A DNA stretch of 64,000 nucleotides from Streptomyces sp. NBC_00576 (GTDB taxonomy: Bacteria > Actinomycetota > Actinomycetes > Streptomycetales > Streptomycetaceae): assembly GCF_036345175.1 (NCBI RefSeq), contig NZ_CP107780.1:8804001-8868000 (forward strand). Reading direction: 5' to 3'. This document shows positions 32,495 to 40,253 of this stretch, piece after piece; the first letter of the stretch is position 1; each line of letters opens with the position of its first letter. Both the position numbers and the translations under genes were made by a program. The notes under the pieces are model-generated. The model worked only from the letters and a program-made list of their open reading frames with translations, ran no database searches and was not told the DNA's origin.

Positions 32495-33703
32495 TCAGGG
32501 CGGACCGGAGCCGTTCAGCCAGAACGCCCCGTACACCGCCGAGGCCACCGCGACCACGCCCGTCACCAGCACCGATCTGGGCGTACGCAGCCGGGCCAGG
32601 GCCAGGGCGAGCGGCAGCAGGAGAGGGAAGGCGGGCAGCAACAGGCGTGGTTTCGAGCCGAAGTAGCTCGACGCGCACAGGGCGAGCAGGGTGACGACCC
32701 CCGCGTACACCAGCAGCGGCAGCGGCTGGCGCTGCCGTACACAGGTGACGTACAGCCAGATCAGCAGGCCCACGCCGACGATGAGCCCGATCCCGGCCAG
32801 TGCCGAAGGGAACGACGTGAACTTGTCGGCGACGAAGCGGGCGAAGGCGGCGCCGCCGTCGAAGCCGTTGCGCCAGCCGGCCTGGACGTCCAGGTAGCCC
32901 AGGGGGCCCTTGCCGGTGCGGTGGCCGACCCACAGGACGTAGCCGGCGGCGCCGAGCGGCGCGATCAGCATGCCGAGGGCGCGCCGCCAGGCGGGGGCGC
33001 CGTGCGAGTCGGGCGCGCTTCGGTCTTGTACGAACGAGGTACTGGACAAAGTGCTGAACGAGGTACTGAACGAGGCGATGGCCGTCACCCACACCGCCGC
33101 CACCACCGCGAGTCCCACCGGGCGGGTCAGGCCGGCCAGCAGGGCCAGGTTGCCCGCCGTCAGCCAGCGGCCGGTGAGGACCGCGTACAGGGACCAGGCG
33201 GCCAGGGCCGTGAACAGTGACTCGCTGTATGCCATCGACTGGACGATCCCGACGGGCAGCACCGCCCACAGCACTACGGCGCAGACGCCCGCCCGGCGGC
33301 CGTAGACGTGATCCGCCACCGCGAACACACCCCACGCGGCGGCCAGGGAGGACAGCGCGCTCACCGTGAAGCCCGCGTCGGCGTACGACATCGGGGTCAC
33401 CGATGCCAGGAGCCGCTCCAGCCAGGGCAGCAGTGGGAAGAAGGCGAGGTTCGAGTGCACGTCGCCGTTGGGGAGGCGCACCTCATAGCCGTAGCCGAGC
33501 TCGGCGATCCGCGTGTACCAGAGCGAATCCCAGCGGGCGGTCAGCAACTTGTAGGCGCTCTTGTCCCGCGCGGCGCTCCACAGGGCCAGCGTGAGCAGGC
33601 CCAGCACACGGACGGCCAGGTACCCGAGGAGGGCCGGTGCGGCTCGGCGGAGCGTGGGAAACGCGGGGAGCGTGGGGAGCGGGCGGGTTCCGAGGTCGGT
33701 CAC
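32495..33703 (-). CDS. Multi-pass membrane mannosyltransferase-like protein (PIG-V/GT-C type)
   Basis: A 402-residue integral membrane protein with about ten helices. The early luminal loop with RWDSLWYTRIAELGYGYE and an N-terminal Trp-Asp pair resembles PIG-V/GPI mannosyltransferase-2-like GT-C enzymes, which use polyprenyl-phosphate mannose. FFPLLPWLERLLASVTP and MAYSESLFTALAAWSLYAVL also fit. GTG 33703 is the preferred start; the ORF is open to 33784 without homology. It lies upstream of the PAP2 gene on the same strand, and a functional link through polyprenyl phosphate recycling is possible (inference). Confidence 0.78.
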   Translation of the reverse strand: MTDLGTRPLPTLPAFPTLRRAAPALLGYLAVRVLGLLTLALWSAARDKSAYKLLTARWDSLWYTRIAELGYGYEVRLPNGDVHSNLAFFPLLPWLERLLASVTPMSYADAGFTVSALSSLAAAWGVFAVADHVYGRRAGVCAVVLWAVLPVGIVQSMAYSESLFTALAAWSLYAVLTGRWLTAGNLALLAGLTRPVGLAVVAAVWVTAIASFSTSFSTLSSTSFVQDRSAPDSHGAPAWRRALGMLIAPLGAAGYVLWVGHRTGKGPLGYLDVQAGWRNGFDGGAAFARFVADKFTSFPSALAGIGLIVGVGLLIWLYVTCVRQRQPLPLLVYAGVVTLLALCASSYFGSKPRLLLPAFPLLLPLALALARLRTPRSVLVTGVVAVASAVYGAFWLNGSGPP

Positions 33704-33967
33704 CGGTCGATTATCGAGGGTGTACGAAATACGGGCGGGCGTGCGGAAGCGGGCGGCCCGCCTGGTGCGTGGTGCACGCCACACGGGTTACTTGGAAGGG
33801 TGAGAGGTCCGCCACGTTTCGCCGCTGCGAACTCGCGTACGCTGTCGGACCACTCGCTTTTCGCCGCGCGGACCGAGGACACCGCTCCTCCTCAGTCGAA
33901 GCCGAGGCCCCCGGGGAGTCCCCACCCCGCGGACCGCCGAACGCGAGGGAATCTTGGAGGTACGTAC

Positions 33968-35578
33968 ATGTCCGGGACGACCACGGCTGCCGCCGCGCTG
34001 CGCCGCCGGGCCTCCGGGGCGAGTGCCAACCGCTGGGTCGTCCTCCTCGTCCTCTGTACGAGCCTGCTGCTCGTCGCGGTCGACGCGACCGTGCTGCATG
34101 TGGCGGTGCCCGCCGTCAGCGAGGACCTCCGGCCCGGTGCGATAGAGCTGCTCTGGATCGTCGACATATATCCGCTGGTCTGTGCCTCGCTGCTGATCCT
34201 GTTCGGCACGCTGGGCGACCGGGTCGGCCGCAGACGGGTCCTGCTCATCGGGTACGGGCTCTTCGGCGTCGCCTCCGGTATGGCCGCCCTCGCCGACAGT
34301 GCCCAGCTGTTGATCCTGGCGCGGGCGCTGCTGGGCGTCGGCGGCGCGATGATCATGCCCGCGACGCTCTCGATCCTGCGCCAGGTCTTTCCCGACCGGC
34401 GCGAGCGGGCGCTGGCGATCGGTGTCTGGAGCGCGGTGGCCGCGGTGGGCGCGGCGGTCGGACCGCTGCTCGGCGGCTTTCTGCTGGAGCACTTCTGGTG
34501 GGGTTCGGTCTTCCTCGTCAACATCCCCCTGATGCTGGTCAGCCTCCCGATCGGCCGGCTGCTGCTGCCCGAGTCGCGCGGTGAGCGGAGCGACGGCCCG
34601 TGGGACGTGGTCGGCGCGCTGACGGCGGCGGGCGGGCTGTTCGGTGTCGTGCTGGGCGTGAAGCGGCTGGGCGGCGGGGAAGGGGCCGGGAACCTCCTGA
34701 CGGTCGTGCCGCTGGTGGTGGGCGCGATGCTGCTGGTTCTTTTTGTGCGGCGGCAGCGGCGGCGTACGCATCCGCTGGTGGACCTGCGGATGTTCGCGCG
34801 GCCGGCGTTCAGTACATCCGTGGGGTGCATCGTGCTGGCGATGCTTGCGCTGGTCGGACTCGAGCTGATCGCGGCGCAGTATCTGCAGCTGGTGCTGAAG
34901 CTTTCGCCGTTGGAGACGGGGCTACGACTGCTGCCGCTGACGGTCGCGGCGATGGCGGCCGGCCTGGCGGGGGCGCGGCTGCTGCGGAGGTTCGGGCCGC
35001 GGACGATGGTGTGCGCCGGGTTCTGCCTCACGGCGGCGGCGGTCGTGCTGCTGACGGCGATGGGCGGGCAGGACAACGCGGGGTTGATGCTGTCCGGGTT
35101 CGTACTGCTGGGCTTCGGCCTGGAGACGACGCTCTTCGGGGCGTACGAGTCGATGCTGAGCGAGGCTCCGGCGGCGCAGGCGGGCGGGGCGGCGGCGATC
35201 GGCGAGACGTCGTACCAGTTGGGCGCGGGGATCGGGATCGCGCTCCTGGGAAGCGTGATGAACGCGGCGTACGCGCCGGGGGTGGGGTCGGTGCCGGGGG
35301 TTCCGGCGTCGGCGTCGGCTGCGGCGGGGCATTCGCTGGGCGAGGCGTACGAGGTTGCCGGGCGGCTCGGGGGGTCGCCCGGAGTTGCCCTGCGGGCGGC
35401 GGCTCGGGACGCGTTTGTGCACGGGCTGCATGTGACGTTGCTGGTGAGCGCGGGGTTGTTGGTGCTGGGGGCGGTGATGGCGTTGCGGTTGCCGCGGGTG
35501 ATGCAGTGTGGCGGCGCCGCTGAGCCGGCTGCGGTGCCTGGTCCCCGGGAGGTCGCGGGGTCCCGTGTCTCGGTGTGA
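33968..35578 (+). CDS. MFS drug/proton antiporter, 14-helix DHA2 (EmrB/QacA) type
   Basis: A 536-residue major facilitator with ~14 membrane helices. Motif A GTLGDRVGRRRVLLIGYGLF and the antiporter motif C-like WSAVAAVGAAVGPLLGG are present; LLVAVDATVLHVAVPAVSED is the DHA2 N-terminus. Such exporters confer resistance to antibiotics, dyes or antiseptics. ATG 33968 follows GGAGG by 7 bases. No neighbouring regulator was found. The last part uses more GTG/GCG-rich codons but stays in frame. Substrate unknown. Confidence 0.92.
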   Translation: MSGTTTAAAALRRRASGASANRWVVLLVLCTSLLLVAVDATVLHVAVPAVSEDLRPGAIELLWIVDIYPLVCASLLILFGTLGDRVGRRRVLLIGYGLFGVASGMAALADSAQLLILARALLGVGGAMIMPATLSILRQVFPDRRERALAIGVWSAVAAVGAAVGPLLGGFLLEHFWWGSVFLVNIPLMLVSLPIGRLLLPESRGERSDGPWDVVGALTAAGGLFGVVLGVKRLGGGEGAGNLLTVVPLVVGAMLLVLFVRRQRRRTHPLVDLRMFARPAFSTSVGCIVLAMLALVGLELIAAQYLQLVLKLSPLETGLRLLPLTVAAMAAGLAGARLLRRFGPRTMVCAGFCLTAAAVVLLTAMGGQDNAGLMLSGFVLLGFGLETTLFGAYESMLSEAPAAQAGGAAAIGETSYQLGAGIGIALLGSVMNAAYAPGVGSVPGVPASASAAAGHSLGEAYEVAGRLGGSPGVALRAAARDAFVHGLHVTLLVSAGLLVLGAVMALRLPRVMQCGGAAEPAAVPGPREVAGSRVSV

Positions 35579-35924
35579 ACGTCGTGTTCTCCCACCCGCG
35601 CACCACCCCGTGACGGTCACTTGAGGGGTGGGCGTCCCCTGTGGAGGTGCGGGGCGGCTGGTGGGTGGGACGCGTGGGTGCGGGTGGGGATGCTGCCTTG
35701 GGTGGGGTGGGCCCTTTTCTTGGGCGGGGGCGAACCGTTGTCTGTCTGGCGCCGATGTGCGCGTACCCCCGCGGGAGGCGTTCACCGTTCGCCCCGCGAG
35801 CGGCGTCGGCCTGTCGACGGGGCCGCACGGGCGGGTTGGGCGAACGTCGGCTGGACGTACGGCACGCTCCGCCGTACCGTCAACGCGTCACTAGCGGTGC
35901 TAGTTTAAGTTGCCGGAGGCTCCT
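35579..35924. other. Intergenic region upstream of acyl-CoA dehydrogenase
   Basis: 346 bp of GC-rich, partly low-complexity sequence. No gene of coding character was seen. The only clear element is the palindrome at 35890-35904 next to the dehydrogenase start. Confidence 0.55.
35890..35904. promoter_or_regulatory. Palindromic operator candidate
   Basis: ACTAGC-ggt-GCTAGT is a perfect 6-bp-arm inverted repeat 20 bp upstream of the dehydrogenase GTG. TetR-type regulators of acyl-CoA metabolism bind similar CTAGC/GCTAG dyads; no such regulator is encoded in the window. Confidence 0.5.
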
Positions 35925-37121
35925 GTGGCCGAGTTCGCGAAGCTGCCCCCTTTCGACCCCGCCGACCCGCTCGGCCTCGACGACCAGTTGGACGCGGAGG
36001 ACCTGGCGATCAGGGACACCGTGCGGACCTGGGCGGCGGATCGCGTGCTGCCGTATGTCGCCGGGTGGTTCGAGGAGGGGGAGCTGCCGGACATCAGGGG
36101 GCTCGCCCGTGAACTGGGCGGCATCGGCGCCCTCGGGATGTCCCTCACGGGGTACGGGTGCGCCGGGGCGTCCGCCGTGCAGTACGGCCTCGCCTGCCTG
36201 GAGCTGGAGGCCGCCGACTCCGGAATCCGCTCCCTCGTCTCCGTACAGGGCTCGCTCGCCATGTACGCCATCCACGCCTTCGGCAGCGAGGAGCAGAAGC
36301 AGCACTGGCTGCCGGACATGGCCTCCGGCGACGTCATCGGCTGCTTCGGGCTGACCGAGCCCGACCACGGCTCCGACCCCGCCGGCATGCGTACGTACGC
36401 CAAGCGCGACGGCGCAAACGGCGACTGGGTCCTCAACGGCCGCAAGATGTGGATCACCAACGGGTCCGTCGCCGGCGTGGCCGTCGTATGGGCGCAGACC
36501 GACGACGGCATCCGCGGGTTCGTCGTGCCCACCGACACCCCCGGGTTCTCCGCGCCCGAGATCAAGCACAAGTGGTCGCTGCGCGCCTCCGTCACCAGCG
36601 AGCTGGTACTCGACGACGTGCGGTTGCCCGCAGACGCCGTACTGCCTGACGTCACCGGACTTCGCGGACCCCTCAGCTGTCTCTCCCATGCCCGCTACGG
36701 GATCGTCTGGGGTGCCATGGGCGCGGCCCGGTCCTGTTTCGAGGCCGCTGTCGACTACGCGAAGACGCGCGAGCAGTTCGGGCGGCCCATCGGGGGGTTC
36801 CAGCTCACCCAGGCCAAGCTCGCCGACATGGCGGTCGAGCTGCACAAGGGGATTCTGCTCGCCCACCATCTGGGGCGGCGCATGGACGCCGGCCGCCTGC
36901 GTCCCGAGCAGGTCAGCTTCGGCAAGCTCAACAACGTACGAGAGGCCATCGACATCTGCCGTACGGCCCGGACGATCCTCGGCGCCAACGGGATCTCGCT
37001 CGAATACCCCGTGATGCGGCACGCGGCGAACCTCGAGTCGGTGCTCACGTACGAAGGCACCGTCGAGATGCACCAGCTGGTGCTGGGCAAGGCGCTCACC
37101 GGACTTGACGCCTTCCGCTGA
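35925..37121 (+). CDS. Acyl-CoA dehydrogenase, glutaryl-CoA dehydrogenase type
   Basis: A 398-residue FAD-dependent acyl-CoA dehydrogenase. FAD-binding GCFGLTEPDHGSDPAGM and KMWITNGSVAGVAVVWA, substrate-side KTREQFGRPIGGFQLTQAKL, and the catalytic Glu in VLTYEGTVEMHQLVLGKAL match glutaryl-CoA dehydrogenase, which oxidises and decarboxylates glutaryl-CoA in Lys/Trp catabolism. GTG 35925 has CGGAGG five bases upstream; TTG 35910 is a weaker alternative. It is a single gene converging on sepF, with a palindrome immediately upstream. Glutaryl specificity is by family resemblance. Confidence 0.88.
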   Translation: MAEFAKLPPFDPADPLGLDDQLDAEDLAIRDTVRTWAADRVLPYVAGWFEEGELPDIRGLARELGGIGALGMSLTGYGCAGASAVQYGLACLELEAADSGIRSLVSVQGSLAMYAIHAFGSEEQKQHWLPDMASGDVIGCFGLTEPDHGSDPAGMRTYAKRDGANGDWVLNGRKMWITNGSVAGVAVVWAQTDDGIRGFVVPTDTPGFSAPEIKHKWSLRASVTSELVLDDVRLPADAVLPDVTGLRGPLSCLSHARYGIVWGAMGAARSCFEAAVDYAKTREQFGRPIGGFQLTQAKLADMAVELHKGILLAHHLGRRMDAGRLRPEQVSFGKLNNVREAIDICRTARTILGANGISLEYPVMRHAANLESVLTYEGTVEMHQLVLGKALTGLDAFR

Positions 37122-37159
37122 CCTGAACAACGGACGGCGGGGCCGGTGAGCGGCCTTGC

Positions 37160-37603
37160 TCAGCTCTGGTTGAAGAAACCGTCCGCGCGGTGCGGCTGGG
37201 CCTCCCCGCTGACGATCTCGGTGTCGGCGGGGGTCAGCAGGAACACGCGGTTGGACACCCGCTCGATGGAGCCGCGCAGGCCGAAGATCAGGCCTGCCGC
37301 GAAGTCGACGACGCGCTTGGCGTCGGCGGCCTCCATGGCGGTGAGGTTCATGATGACCGGAACGCCGTCCCGGAAGAGCTCGCCGATGGCGCGGGCGTCC
37401 CGGAAGCTGTCCGGGGTGACCGTGCCGATCCGGCGGCCCTTCTCCTCGGCCACCTCGCCGGCGACCTTGACCCGGGGGTCCGTGACCCAGGAATCCCCGG
37501 GCTGCTCGGTCCCCTCGGAGTAGTCGTCGTCGTAGTAACGCTCGTCATCGTTGTTGTCGTCGACGAGGCCAAGCCAGGCACTCGCCTTGCGTACCGATCC
37601 CAT
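37160..37603 (-). CDS. SepF-family cell division protein (paralogue)
   Basis: A 147-residue SepF/DUF552 protein. SepF anchors FtsZ to the membrane at the septum. The conserved C-terminal domain reads TPDSFRDARAIGELFRDGVP, VIMNLTAMEAADAKRVVDFA and GSIERVSNRVFLLTP. The N-terminus has a short helix (GSVRKASAWLGLVDD) and an acidic linker. It is not in the ftsZ-ylm cluster, so it is probably one of the extra SepF copies Streptomyces carries. ATG has GAGGAGG upstream. The gene converges with the dehydrogenase; a hairpin GGCCG-GTGAG-CGGCC lies between them (37141-37155). Confidence 0.92.
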   Translation of the reverse strand: MGSVRKASAWLGLVDDNNDDERYYDDDYSEGTEQPGDSWVTDPRVKVAGEVAEEKGRRIGTVTPDSFRDARAIGELFRDGVPVIMNLTAMEAADAKRVVDFAAGLIFGLRGSIERVSNRVFLLTPADTEIVSGEAQPHRADGFFNQS

Positions 37604-37921
37604 GGACGCCTCCTCTCACAGCGGTCTCTCATGCTTTCCGCATCCCTATCGTCATCCATGATGCGGATGGCGCGCCAAGTGAATAGACGCCGTGCGGGGG
37701 TTTCGTGACGGTACTGGTGCACAACCATTTCGTCGAGAGGCCCTGCGCCGCAAGGGTCTTGCTGTGTCCGGCTGCTGACTGAGAGTGAAATATGATTCTT
37801 CGTGGCGTATGGGTGAGCGTTGGGACGTATGGGTGAATGGGCGGCCTGCCCGCTTTCCTGACGGGTGCTCAGGCGCGGTCGGTGGAGGTCCAGTCGCCCT
37901 GGAGGGGTGACTGACGGCGAG
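37604..37921. other. Intergenic region with direct repeats
   Basis: 318 bp, no gene seen. CGTATGGGTGA occurs at 37806-37816 and again at 37826-37836, start to start 20 bp, about two helical turns. An AT-rich stretch (37785-37803) lies just before. Upstream of sepF on the minus strand these could be regulatory sites. Confidence 0.45.
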
Positions 37922-38896
37922 TCAGTCCTTGATCTCCGGCGGCGAGATCTGCGATTTCGCGATCGCCGAGCCCGTCGTACCCCACTTCCTGAGAATCCCG
38001 TCGTACGTCCCGTCGGCGATGAGCCTGTTCACCGCGGCCTGGAAAGCGGGGGCCAGTTTCGTGCCCTTTTTGAAGGCGAAGCCGACGTCCAGGCGGTGGA
38101 ACTCGTTCAGGAACTTCACACCCTGCTGCTGGGCGACCGCATAACGCAGGCCGTTGATCGTCGACATCACGATGTCGCTGCGGCCCTGCTGGAGCGAGGA
38201 CCAGATGGCGCCCTGTTCGCTGTAGGTCTGCACTTTGTACGTCTTCTTGCCTGCGTCCGAGCAAACGTGCGCGTTCTCCTCCAGCGTCGCCTCGAAGGTC
38301 GTCCCCGCGCCGGTCGCCACGTTCAGGCCGCACAACTGGGCAAGGTCCGTGATCTTCGTCAGCTTGCTGTCCCGGCGCGTGGCGAAGCCCTGGCCGTCGT
38401 TGATGTAGGTGACGAAGTCGATCGTCTTGCGGCGCTCGTCCGTGACGCCGAAGTTGCTCGCCCCGAAGTCGTACTTGCCGCTGTCGAGCGCAGGCAGGAT
38501 CGCCTCGAAACCGGCGGCCTCTCGCTTCAACTTGATGCCGAGCACCTTGGCGACGGCGTCCGCGAAGTCGACATCCTGGCCGGCCAGTGTCTTTCCGTCC
38601 TCCAGGTACGAGGTGCCCGGCGGCGAGCCGCCGACACTGATGGCGACAGTGAGCGAGTTCGTGCCGGACGGCAGCAGCGCGGCCGCGGCCGGGTCCTTCG
38701 CGATGGGCGAGACGACGTCCTCGGTAGGGATCGCACCGATCTTGACGGCGGCCTGGGCGGTGCCACCGCCGTTCGCGGCGTCCGAACCCGAGCCGCACGC
38801 GGTGAGCAGCAGCGCTGCCGATGTGATCAGGGTGAAGGGGATGAACTGCCGATTACGGGCGCGCGTGGGCATGGCCGTACGCAAGCTGTCGCTCAT
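37922..38896 (-). CDS. Polar amino acid-type ABC substrate-binding lipoprotein
   Basis: A 324-residue family 3 binding protein. Signal peptide with lipobox (FTLITSAALLLTAC) then a Gly/Ser linker; the mature domain has PPGTSYLEDGKTLAGQDVDF, AILPALDSGKYDFGASNFGV and DERRKTIDFVTYINDGQGF, typical of glutamine/cystine-type receptors. It is preceded on the same strand by a short Cys-leader-type peptide at 39084-39155, pointing to control by cysteine supply. The ATG has AGGAG with ~10-base spacing. It is divergent from the permease at 39390. A sulfur compound is a plausible ligand (inference). Confidence 0.88.
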   Translation of the reverse strand: MSDSLRTAMPTRARNRQFIPFTLITSAALLLTACGSGSDAANGGGTAQAAVKIGAIPTEDVVSPIAKDPAAAALLPSGTNSLTVAISVGGSPPGTSYLEDGKTLAGQDVDFADAVAKVLGIKLKREAAGFEAILPALDSGKYDFGASNFGVTDERRKTIDFVTYINDGQGFATRRDSKLTKITDLAQLCGLNVATGAGTTFEATLEENAHVCSDAGKKTYKVQTYSEQGAIWSSLQQGRSDIVMSTINGLRYAVAQQQGVKFLNEFHRLDVGFAFKKGTKLAPAFQAAVNRLIADGTYDGILRKWGTTGSAIAKSQISPPEIKD

Positions 38897-39389
38897 GCTG
38901 GGCGGTCTCCTGGGAACAGGCGGAGAGAAAGGATCCGACGAAGGATTGGACGAAGGATCCGGCTAAGGAAACAGGGCCACGCGAGGGGAGGGGTGTGCGC
39001 GAGTGTGAAGGCGCGGACGAGGCGTGAAATGTGCGGGAGAACGCGAAAAGGCGCCCGGACTAGCGGGCGCGCAGGGGGTCAGCTCAACAGGAGGAGGACC
39101 ACACTCGACCGAGGTCGATGTGGGAGCGTTTGACCAGCCACTGCTGTGGATGCATGGGGCAAGTGGAACAGGCATTCGGTGTCGCGTCAACTGACATGAG
39201 ACGAACCGCCCACAGTTCGGACAGCCTTGACAGTGACGGGAAACGTCCCCGTACAGTCGGTGAACGGCTTTGCTGAGGGGCTCGGCCGTACTGTGCGCCA
39301 TGGACGGCCGTATCGCGTCCGGCGACACCCGTGCGACACCCGTGTGAAGGCACCACCGTGTTCGACCTGACGCGTCACGGAGCCTTCGC
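38897..39389. other. Divergent intergenic region of the sulfur-type transporter
   Basis: 493 bp between the binding-protein gene and the permease. It contains the leader peptide (39084-39155, minus). Direct-repeat-like GAAGGATTGGAC/GAAGGATCCGGC elements lie at 38929-38964. No ABC ATPase gene is present. The + strand has a GGAG ribosome site for the permease at ~39376. Confidence 0.55.
39084..39155 (-). CDS. Putative cysteine-attenuation leader peptide
   Basis: A 23-residue ORF ending KRSHIDLGRVWSSSC then stop. The RxHIDLxRVxSxxC pattern is the actinobacterial short leader found ahead of sulfur-assimilation and sulfur-uptake genes, with the terminal Cys codon sensing charged tRNA-Cys. It lies 187 bp upstream of the binding protein on the same strand. 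No good Shine-Dalgarno precedes the ATG at 39155; an in-frame upstream ATG would give about 37 residues with extra Cys. Too short for standard gene callers. Attenuation is inferred from the motif and position. Confidence 0.72.
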   Translation of the reverse strand: MHPQQWLVKRSHIDLGRVWSSSC

Positions 39390-40253
39390 ATGTCCTCAGA
39401 CACCCTGGCCAAGTCGGCCCCTCCGGCAGACCCGGAACAATCGCTCGGCGCGGCGCTCCCGATCGTCGTCCGGCGCCGTCGGCACGGCCAGTGGAGCGCC
39501 GCCGTCGTCGTCCTCGTTCTGCTCGGGCTCGCCGTCAACTCCGTTGTCCGCAACCGGGCGTTCCAGTGGGACGTCGTCGGCGACTACTTCACCTCGACCG
39601 CCGTACTGCGCGGCCTGTGGCTCACCCTCTGGCTGACCGCCGTCGTCATGGCGCTCGGCTTCGCACTCGGCACCCTGCTCGCCGCAGGCCGGCTCTCCAC
39701 GAACCCCGTTCTGAGAAGCGTCAGTTGGGGATACGTGTGGCTGTTCCGGTCGATCCCGATCCTGGTGCAGCTGCTGCTCTGGTTCAACATCGGCGCGTTG
39801 TACCCGCAGGTCCTCGGAGTCAGAACCGTCGATCTGCTCGGCCCGGTCACCGTCGCCATCATCGGGCTGACGCTGCACGAGGCCGCGTACGCCGCCGAGG
39901 TCGTCCGGGGCGGCATCCTCTCCGTCGACCGGGGGCAGATCGAGGCCGCGCAGGCGCTCGGGCTGAGCCGCCTGCGGCGCTGGCGGCGGATCGTGCTGCC
40001 GCAGGCGATGCGTTCCATCGTGCCGCCCGCCGGGAACATGCTGATCGGCACACTCAAGGGCACGTCCATCGTCAGCGTCATCGCCGTACAGGACCTGCTC
40101 TACTCGGTGCAGCTCGTCTACCACCGGACCTATCAGGTCATCCCGCTGCTGATGGTGGCCACCGTCTGGTACGTCGTCGTCACGTCGGTGCTCAGCGCCG
40201 GTCAGTACTACGTGGAGCGCCACTACGCGCGCGGTTCGGAGCGTGCGCGATGA
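39390..40253 (+). CDS. Polar amino acid-type ABC permease
   Basis: A 287-residue inner-membrane permease of the HisM/GlnP family with about five helices. The EAA loop that docks the ATPase is intact (EAAQALGLSRLRRWRRIVLP), as is FRSIPILVQLLLWFNIGALY. ATG 39390 has GGAG seven bases upstream. Its stop overlaps the FAD-protein start (ATGA). An ATPase must be supplied from elsewhere because none is encoded nearby. With the divergent binding protein it should form an importer. Confidence 0.9.
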   Translation: MSSDTLAKSAPPADPEQSLGAALPIVVRRRRHGQWSAAVVVLVLLGLAVNSVVRNRAFQWDVVGDYFTSTAVLRGLWLTLWLTAVVMALGFALGTLLAAGRLSTNPVLRSVSWGYVWLFRSIPILVQLLLWFNIGALYPQVLGVRTVDLLGPVTVAIIGLTLHEAAYAAEVVRGGILSVDRGQIEAAQALGLSRLRRWRRIVLPQAMRSIVPPAGNMLIGTLKGTSIVSVIAVQDLLYSVQLVYHRTYQVIPLLMVATVWYVVVTSVLSAGQYYVERHYARGSERAR

